A DNA stretch of 7,435 nt. Origin: CAYMUB01 sp964393545 (lineage in GTDB: Bacteria > Patescibacteriota > Microgenomatia > Daviesbacterales > UBA10151). Of this stretch, positions 3,106 through 7,435 are shown one piece after another. Below the pieces are notes generated by a model. It was given only the letters and a program-made list of their open reading frames with translations, was not told where the DNA came from and did not search any database. Position 1 is the first letter of the stretch, and each line of letters starts with the position of its first letter. Both the position numbers and the translations under genes were made by a program. The stretch covers positions 1 to 7,435 of the forward strand of contig CAYMUB010000038.1 of NCBI GenBank assembly GCA_964393545.1, given 5' to 3'.

Positions 3106-5457
3106 ATGTTCACTAACCAGCAAAACAAATCTTGGATCGTCTGTCTTTCCACCTTTCTACCACGACGGTGCGGTATAGCTACCTTTACCGAGGACCTTAC
3201 CAATGCTATCGATCAGATGTTCGAATCGTCGATTGAGTCAAAGATTGTCGCGATGAATCTTACTGAAATAAGTCATTTGCCCTATTCCGACAAAGTAATT
3301 TTCCAAGTCAGCCAACCTAGTGAAAAAGACTATGTTAATGCTGCCAATAAGCTCAACCAGATCGAAAAGGTAAAGCTTGTTAACATTCAACATGAATTCG
3401 GTATCTTCGGAGGGGAATATGGTTCAAATCTGCTTCTCTTTCTGGAAAAACTTCAGAAACCAGTTGTTACTACATTTCACACCATTCTTCCTGCTCCTGA
3501 TGAAAGAATGCGCAACACTGTTCAAACTATAATGAAATATTCAAAAGGAATAATCGTTATGACCCACTCCTCAAAGGAAATTCTCAAAAGGGATTACGGG
3601 TTAGATCCTAACCTAATTCAAATTATTCCTCACGGAATTCATCATGTTCCCTATAAAACCAGTGAGCACGCCAAGTCTATTCTCGGCTTTTCTGGCAAAC
3701 TGGTCCTTTCAACCTTTGGGCTCCTTAATCCCGGCAAGGGAATAGAGTACGTAATCGAGGGCTTACCACAGGTAGTAGAAAAGTTCCCTAATGTGCGATT
3801 CCTGATCGCCGGCGTTACTCATCCTATTGTTTTAGAACAAGATGGCGAAAACTACCGTAATTTTCTTATCAAAAAAATTTATGAACTTAATCTCACCGAC
3901 TACGTTTCTTTTTATAACACCTATTTTGATCAAAGTGACCTTTTTAGATTTTTAGAGGCTACCGATGTCTATCTTTCTCCCTCCTTAAATCCAAACCAAA
4001 CTGTCTCCGGCACTTTATCTTACGCCCTGGGTAGTGGTCGTCCGGTAATATCTACAGCCTTTGCTCAAGCCAAAGAAGATATCACAGGTGAGGTCGGCAT
4101 ATTGATTGACTTTAAAAACCCGCAGGCTTTCACTAATGCCATTGTTAAATTATTGGACAATGATCGCCTACGTCTACAGATGGGTAAAAATGCCTACTTC
4201 CGCACAAGACATATGACCTGGGAAAATGCTGCCCTTTTCTACATGAAATATTTTTCCCAATTCGTACCGGAGTTAGCACTTGTGCACAGGAAACTTCCAT
4301 CCATAAAGCTCACGCATTTGGCTAAATTGACTGATAGTTTTGGCATTATTCAGTTTGCCAAACTTACCGAGCCGGATCTTTCTTCCGGATATACCCTGGA
4401 TGATAATGCCCGGGCTTTAATCGTAGCCACCCTCCATTATAAACAGAGTTTGAAAGCTCGCTCTCAAACGAAGTTTTCAAGCTTCGCTTATAAACAGAGT
4501 TTGAAAGCTCGCTCTCAAACGAAGTTTTCAAGCTTCGCTTATAAAAAATTTGGGACTCCCTCCTCACTAAAATTTGTCTCCATATACCTCAACTTTCTTA
4601 GTCAGGTAGCCAAACCCGATGGTTATTTTGATAATTATGTTAACTTAAACCACACCATTGATAAGCAAAGGAATATCCAGGAAAATTCAGAAGATCCTAG
4701 TGCCAGAGCCTTATATGCTCTAACCTTAGTTTCAACTACCACACAAATTCCCAAACACTTTAGAAAACAAGCCCATTCTCTTTTTGAACAAAGTTTCCAG
4801 AAAAACATTGTTTTCTCCTCGCCTCGTGCTATTGCTTTTTACATTAAGGCTCTCTATTGTTTGCTTTCGAAATGGCCCGGCCTTCGTAGCCACTTCGGCG
4901 GAGTAGGCAAAGAACCTAAAGTCCTTGCTATATTAAGATACTACTGTGAACAACTTATAGCTCTATACGAAAAGAGTCATTCACCGGACTGGGAGTGGTT
5001 TGAGCATTATTTAACATATTCAAATGCCATCCTGCCAGAAGCACTACTCCTCGGATACAAAATAACCGGTGAGAGAAGATATCTTGAAGTGGCTGAAAAA
5101 ACCCTCAACTTTTTAATTAAACATACCTTTAAGGACAATGTGTATAGTCCCATCGGCCAAAGTGGCTGGTTTCCCAAGGGAGGAACAAGACAGTATTTTG
5201 ACCAACAGCCCGAGGATGTTACTGCTACCGTAGAAGCTCTCAATGTAATGTTTCAGATAACAAAAAAGGAACATTACAAGGAATTAGCAAACATCGCATT
5301 TAACTGGTTTCTAGGGGATAACATTCTTGGGCAGGTTGTTTATGATCGGATCAGTGGAGGATGTTATGATGGGGTTGGGGAAAAATTTATTAATCTAAAC
5401 CAAGGTGCCGAATCTACAATTTCTTACCTTTTAGCCCGCCTTTTTCTTGAGGATTAG
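3106..5457 (+). CDS. GT4 glycosyltransferase fused to a helical glycosidase-like domain
   Basis: A 783-residue bifunctional-looking protein. Residues 1 to about 380 are a GT-B, family 4 retaining glycosyltransferase: Gly-rich start 'RRCGIATFTEDL' (20-31), 'QHEFGIFGGEYG' (95-106), and donor-site loop 'GLLNPGKG' (205-212). The usual GT4 E-x7-E pair is replaced (N297, S305 in 'SGTLSYALGSGRPVIST'), as I recall for a subfamily. Residues about 400-780 are an alpha/alpha-barrel-like domain with acidic and aromatic motifs: 'YTLDDNARALI' (429-439), 'PDWEWFEHYLTYSNAI' from 627, and 'QQPEDVTATVEAL' from 700. This resembles six-hairpin glycosidases or epimerases. The GH130 partner suggests mannosyl chemistry. 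Two 17-residue repeats (446-479) and a further insert near 592-602 interrupt this domain in loop positions. The protein is cytoplasmic, with no TM segments. It starts 4 bases after GH130, probably by coupled translation. Confidence 0.88.
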   Translation: MFTNQQNKSWIVCLSTFLPRRCGIATFTEDLTNAIDQMFESSIESKIVAMNLTEISHLPYSDKVIFQVSQPSEKDYVNAANKLNQIEKVKLVNIQHEFGIFGGEYGSNLLLFLEKLQKPVVTTFHTILPAPDERMRNTVQTIMKYSKGIIVMTHSSKEILKRDYGLDPNLIQIIPHGIHHVPYKTSEHAKSILGFSGKLVLSTFGLLNPGKGIEYVIEGLPQVVEKFPNVRFLIAGVTHPIVLEQDGENYRNFLIKKIYELNLTDYVSFYNTYFDQSDLFRFLEATDVYLSPSLNPNQTVSGTLSYALGSGRPVISTAFAQAKEDITGEVGILIDFKNPQAFTNAIVKLLDNDRLRLQMGKNAYFRTRHMTWENAALFYMKYFSQFVPELALVHRKLPSIKLTHLAKLTDSFGIIQFAKLTEPDLSSGYTLDDNARALIVATLHYKQSLKARSQTKFSSFAYKQSLKARSQTKFSSFAYKKFGTPSSLKFVSIYLNFLSQVAKPDGYFDNYVNLNHTIDKQRNIQENSEDPSARALYALTLVSTTTQIPKHFRKQAHSLFEQSFQKNIVFSSPRAIAFYIKALYCLLSKWPGLRSHFGGVGKEPKVLAILRYYCEQLIALYEKSHSPDWEWFEHYLTYSNAILPEALLLGYKITGERRYLEVAEKTLNFLIKHTFKDNVYSPIGQSGWFPKGGTRQYFDQQPEDVTATVEALNVMFQITKKEHYKELANIAFNWFLGDNILGQVVYDRISGGCYDGVGEKFINLNQGAESTISYLLARLFLED
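4441..4542 (+). repeat. Tandem 51-bp palindromic element inside the GT gene
   Basis: Two identical 51-bp copies (4441-4491 and 4492-4542), with TTATAAA at each boundary (4437, 4488, 4539). Each copy holds two near-perfect palindromes. One is GTTTGA..TCAAAC with inner AGC/GCT (4448-4469 in copy 1). The other is CGAAGTTT-TC-AAGCTTCG (4469-4486). Because 51 is a multiple of three, each adds 17 residues (KQSLKARSQTKFSSFAY) without breaking the frame. The insert is Lys/Ser-rich and sits between helices of the C-terminal domain. Confidence 0.9.
4880..4908 (+). repeat. Possible second palindromic insert in the GT gene
   Basis: A 29-base GC-rich stretch with ends GCCT and AGGC and an inner GCC-ACTTC-GGC stem. 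It encodes GLRSHFGGVGK (592-602) in a loop before a helix. It is richer in GC than its surroundings and only partly palindromic. I believe similar 'CCTTCGTAGCC..TTCGGCGGAG' sequences recur in CPR genomes, but this is memory and not verified. Confidence 0.35.
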
Positions 5458-5460
5458 ATC

Positions 5461-6234
5461 CTATTCAAATATATCCAGGAGGTGATTAACCAATTCCTCC
5501 CCCCCAAGTTCCAGTTTACCCCCAGTATAATAATCAGCCGTCAGAGTACCCGGACTCGTCGTCACTGATAAACCAGAATCTTTTACTGCTTCTTGATCAT
5601 TAGGATCATTCCCAACCACTAAAATCTGAGAGACATCGATTCCTAAATACTGCGCAAGCTGCTTCAACCCACTCCCTTTTGAAAAACGTTTTGGAAAAAT
5701 GTCATAAGCCTCACTATTCCATTTTATATAGAACTCACCTTTTATATCTAGCTTTTTAACTATCTCTATAATTTCTGGTTCTTCATTGAAACAATGGACG
5801 CTAATCAAAAACTGCTTTGGCTCAAATCCACGGATATTCTTACTATTTTCTGCTACCTTTTCTATCTCTCCCCGTATTTTTCGAAGTCTCTCTAGTTCTT
5901 TAAAAGTTAATTTACTGTGCTGGATCACCTGACCATCAATCAAGGTAAAGACGCCATTTTCTCCTTGCAGACTTGTTTTTTCCCAAAGCAATGGATCAAA
6001 CATCTCTTTAAGATAAAGTAAACTCCTACCCGAAGATATATTTATGTAGAAATGTTTCTTTAATTTATTAAGTTTTTTAAGAAGACTCTGAGAAATCTTC
6101 TTGGTTTTAATAGTCAATACACTGTCTTTTTCTAAAATTTCTGTACCTTTCTCAACCATTACCCCATCTACGTCAAAAGAAATTAATTTGATATTAGAAA
6201 GACTTGTGGGGCTTAATGCAGAGATAAGTTTCAT
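5461..6234 (-). CDS. HAD-superfamily (Cof/type IIB) phosphatase
   Basis: A 257-residue HAD hydrolase with a type IIB cap, normal in length. Motif I is 'SFDVDGVM' with nucleophile D21 and acid D23. Motif II is 'ISSGRS' (66-71), and motif III is K186 in 'RFSKGSGL'. Motif IV is 'VGNDPND' (207-213), with D210 and D213 holding Mg. All catalytic positions are present. Type IIB members include sugar-phosphate phosphatases, mannosyl-3-phosphoglycerate phosphatase, sucrose- and trehalose-phosphatases and phosphomannomutases, so a phosphosugar substrate is likely; the exact one is not readable. It converges with the glycosyltransferase gene, leaving 3 bases between stops and no room for a separate terminator. 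No ribosome binding site precedes the ATG at 6234. TATAAT lies 8 bases upstream, so the message may be leaderless. Confidence 0.85.
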   Translation of the reverse strand: MKLISALSPTSLSNIKLISFDVDGVMVEKGTEILEKDSVLTIKTKKISQSLLKKLNKLKKHFYINISSGRSLLYLKEMFDPLLWEKTSLQGENGVFTLIDGQVIQHSKLTFKELERLRKIRGEIEKVAENSKNIRGFEPKQFLISVHCFNEEPEIIEIVKKLDIKGEFYIKWNSEAYDIFPKRFSKGSGLKQLAQYLGIDVSQILVVGNDPNDQEAVKDSGLSVTTSPGTLTADYYTGGKLELGGEELVNHLLDIFE

Positions 6235-6242
6235 TAACTTTC

Positions 6243-6248
6243 ATTATA
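6243..6248 (-). promoter_or_regulatory. -10 box of the HAD phosphatase gene
   Basis: A perfect TATAAT on the - strand, eight bases before the ATG. It predicts a transcript with zero to two leader bases. No good -35 is seen at the usual spacing. Confidence 0.5.
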
Positions 6249-6261
6249 ACTTTCTTCAAGT

Positions 6262-6328
6262 TACAAGAAGCACGATGTAATCTTGCGATTATAACGCAAA
6301 CTCATTACAATTATGTTGTGATGTAATC
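6262..6328 (-). repeat. Imperfect repeat pair and palindrome upstream of the HAD gene
   Basis: Read on the - strand, GATTACATC occurs at 6328-6320 and again at 6282-6274. Each is followed by TTGTAA after 7-9 bases. Between the copies is the inverted repeat TTGCG-ATTATAA-CGCAA (6283-6299). They sit within the 100 bases upstream of the HAD -10 box and could be operators, or a small duplication. Confidence 0.4.
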
Positions 6329-6396
6329 ATATCATCAGTATATTTTGAATGTTTTTTATCGATTAGTTTTCTTGCTTCCTCAATTGTCATTATCAT
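6289..6396 (-). CDS. Small ORF, possibly a truncated gene (35 codons)
   Basis: An open frame from ATG at 6396 (or the in-frame ATG two codons later) reads 'MTIEEARKLIDKKHSKYTDD' and then MITSQHNCNEFAL before TAA at 6289. The first 20 residues look like a genuine charged amphipathic helix of a small protein, followed by a sequence of different character. It may be the 5' end of a gene cut short, or a short peptide gene. There is no ribosome binding site. I do not recognise a family. The 3' end overlaps the palindrome at 6283-6299. Confidence 0.4.
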   Translation of the reverse strand: MIMTIEEARKLIDKKHSKYTDDMITSQHNCNEFAL

Positions 6397-6476
6397 AATT
6401 TACATCAAATTTACTCAATAATATGCTTCCAACTTCCCATAATTACAATTACAAGCCATTAGCTTTGGGCATAAAT

Positions 6477-7390
6477 CTATAATAGTGGTTGACCATAGTT
6501 AGTTGGTACAGATTTAGGATTTAAGAAATCCTGAACATCTGGAATATCAAAGTTCTCTGGAGGACATTTAGATTGTGGGTACTGTTGCAAAGTTATTTCT
6601 TAAGTCAAATTTGCCCTGAGAAGTATTGTAAATCTTATTGTATTCTTCATCTGTATCCTTAACTTCTCTTTGTTTCATCAAGGATGATCTTGCTTAAGGC
6701 TTTTTGATGTTCATCGTCAATGTTCATATATGTCTCAAATAATTCCACTATGGCACTGGTAGCCTTCATCTTTGCCTCACGAGAATTGTATTGGGCTTGA
6801 GAAGCCTTTTTAATATGTGCTGGAATATAGGTATTGAAATCCTGACTATCCGTATAGTTTTTTTGAGTAGCTAGCCAGACGTTTTGAGCCTCAATGTACT
6901 TTTTAGAAACATCGAGATATTTATTGGTTTCAGTCCAGTATTCTTCAGCACTTCCAGAAGCCAAAAGAATCTTCATAGAGTCAATATAATGATTCTTCCG
7001 CTCAATGATGAGAGGATTAACTTTTAGACACTGCTCTTCTGCAATTATTGACCCCTCATTTATAAGTTGCTGATACTTCCAAGTAGAAAAAACAAATAAT
7101 CCAAGACCTAACAGAACACCGAAAAAGATAATCTTTACTTTTCTTAAATAAAATCTTTGAGATATATAAATTGCAAGCCGATACAACAGAGAAGGAGCTA
7201 TATAGAAGACTGAAATTAGGATAAATATCAAGGCAAGAGGCCCTATTATTGGTACAGGGAGCAATGAATGGAATAAAGTCTGGTAAATAGGAAAACGGGA
7301 CAGTACGCTGGTAAAGTTTATGGGCAAATAAGCAGGGAAATAGGATATATGATAAATCTGTTGATAGATTGGTAAATCCAGCCATGATGA
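6477..7390 (-). pseudogene. Two-TM membrane protein broken by two frame changes
   Basis: The main frame is open from the tRNA-Leu 3' end down to TAA at 6659. It has TM helices at about residues 57-80 and 95-113 (numbered from the GTG at 7420), then a helical, charged, probably extracytoplasmic region of about 140 residues. Coding sequence clearly continues beyond the stop in other frames: 'KQREVKDTDEEYNKIYN' and 'TSQGKFDLRNNFA' in the second, then 'QQYPQSKCPPENFDIPDVQD' and FLNPKSVPTNYGQPLL to a TAG at 6477. Both switches are the +1 type, near 6675 and 6585. No credible start exists: the first possible one (GTG, 7420) lies inside the tRNA-Leu T arm, and no ATG occurs until residue 149. I recognise no family. 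It is probably a decayed gene, unless sequencing errors explain the breaks. Confidence 0.65.
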
Positions 7391-7435
7391 TGGTGCGGAT
7401 GAGAGGAGTTGAACCTCCACGAGCTTGCGCCCACA
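7391..7435 (-). tRNA. tRNA-Leu, 3' part only (cut by window edge)
   Basis: On the - strand the visible part holds a long variable arm (GGGCGCAAGCTCGTG), a T arm GAGG-TTCAACT-CCTC, acceptor 3' strand CATCCGC, discriminator A and encoded CCA (7391-7393). The long variable arm with a GCGGATG acceptor points to tRNA-Leu rather than Ser or Tyr. The anticodon lies beyond the window, so the isoacceptor is unknown. Confidence 0.8.

Noticed and set aside
4441..4542. CRISPR-like repeat
   Set aside because: The two copies are directly adjacent with no spacers, and lie within a coding frame.
4364..4567. Antisense ORF with an internal repeat
   Set aside because: It only mirrors the duplicated palindrome on the opposite strand of the glycosyltransferase gene.
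7056..7160. Signal peptide at the second hydrophobic segment of the membrane protein
   Set aside because: A first strong hydrophobic segment precedes it and no start codon lies between them, so two TM helices is the simpler reading.
7056..7385. 109-codon ORF in another - strand frame
   Set aside because: It overlaps the two-TM reading frame, shows no recognisable domain, and is Cys/Ser-rich as expected for an out-of-frame shadow.
7391..7420. GTG start of the membrane protein at 7420
   Set aside because: It lies inside the T arm of tRNA-Leu; the first ten residues are translated tRNA.

Overview
The window is 7.4 kb of AT-rich bacterial DNA. It carries three tRNA genes, a small toxin-antitoxin pair, a two-gene carbohydrate operon, a HAD-type phosphatase and several decayed genes. 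The gene styles suggest a Candidate Phyla Radiation lineage such as Microgenomates: a GH130 enzyme next to a GT4 fused to a helical C-terminal domain, a UPF0213-like GIY-YIG remnant, few Shine-Dalgarno sites and many short palindromes. This placement is inference. TGA is used as an ordinary stop at the end of the GH130 gene, which argues against a TGA=Gly code.

Positions 1-1640: a truncated tRNA-Gly 5' half that folds into a hairpin (18-57) precedes an intact tRNA-Gly(GCC) on the + strand. The - strand then carries a DUF2905-type membrane peptide, a PIN/VapC-like toxin with an overlapping upstream ribbon-helix-helix antitoxin, tRNA-Val(UAC), a terminator, and a frameshifted GIY-YIG nuclease remnant.

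Positions 1634-2084 hold no intact gene. They contain three hairpin palindromes, two of which look like one family with compensatory changes. There is also a decayed reading frame of uncertain strand, a candidate promoter, and a leader of three stacked hairpins in front of the sugar operon.

Positions 2085-5457 (+): a GH130-family glycoside phosphorylase/hydrolase lies 4 bases before a 783-residue GT4 glycosyltransferase fused to an alpha-helical, glycosidase-like C-terminal domain. The pair probably makes or recycles a mannose-containing oligosaccharide. The glycosyltransferase carries a tandem, in-frame duplication of a 51-bp palindromic element.

Positions 5461-7435 (-): a HAD-IIB phosphatase converges on the glycosyltransferase gene. 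Beyond it lie a 35-codon remnant-like ORF, a two-TM membrane protein broken by two frame changes, and the 3' part of a tRNA-Leu cut by the window edge.

Two themes recur. Short palindromes have entered intergenic DNA, a tRNA copy and a coding gene. Several - strand genes have a -10 box 6-8 bases before the ATG and no ribosome binding site, which predicts leaderless mRNAs. No single complete new system is proven; the best leads are the palindromes inserted in the glycosyltransferase and the hairpin leader of its operon.
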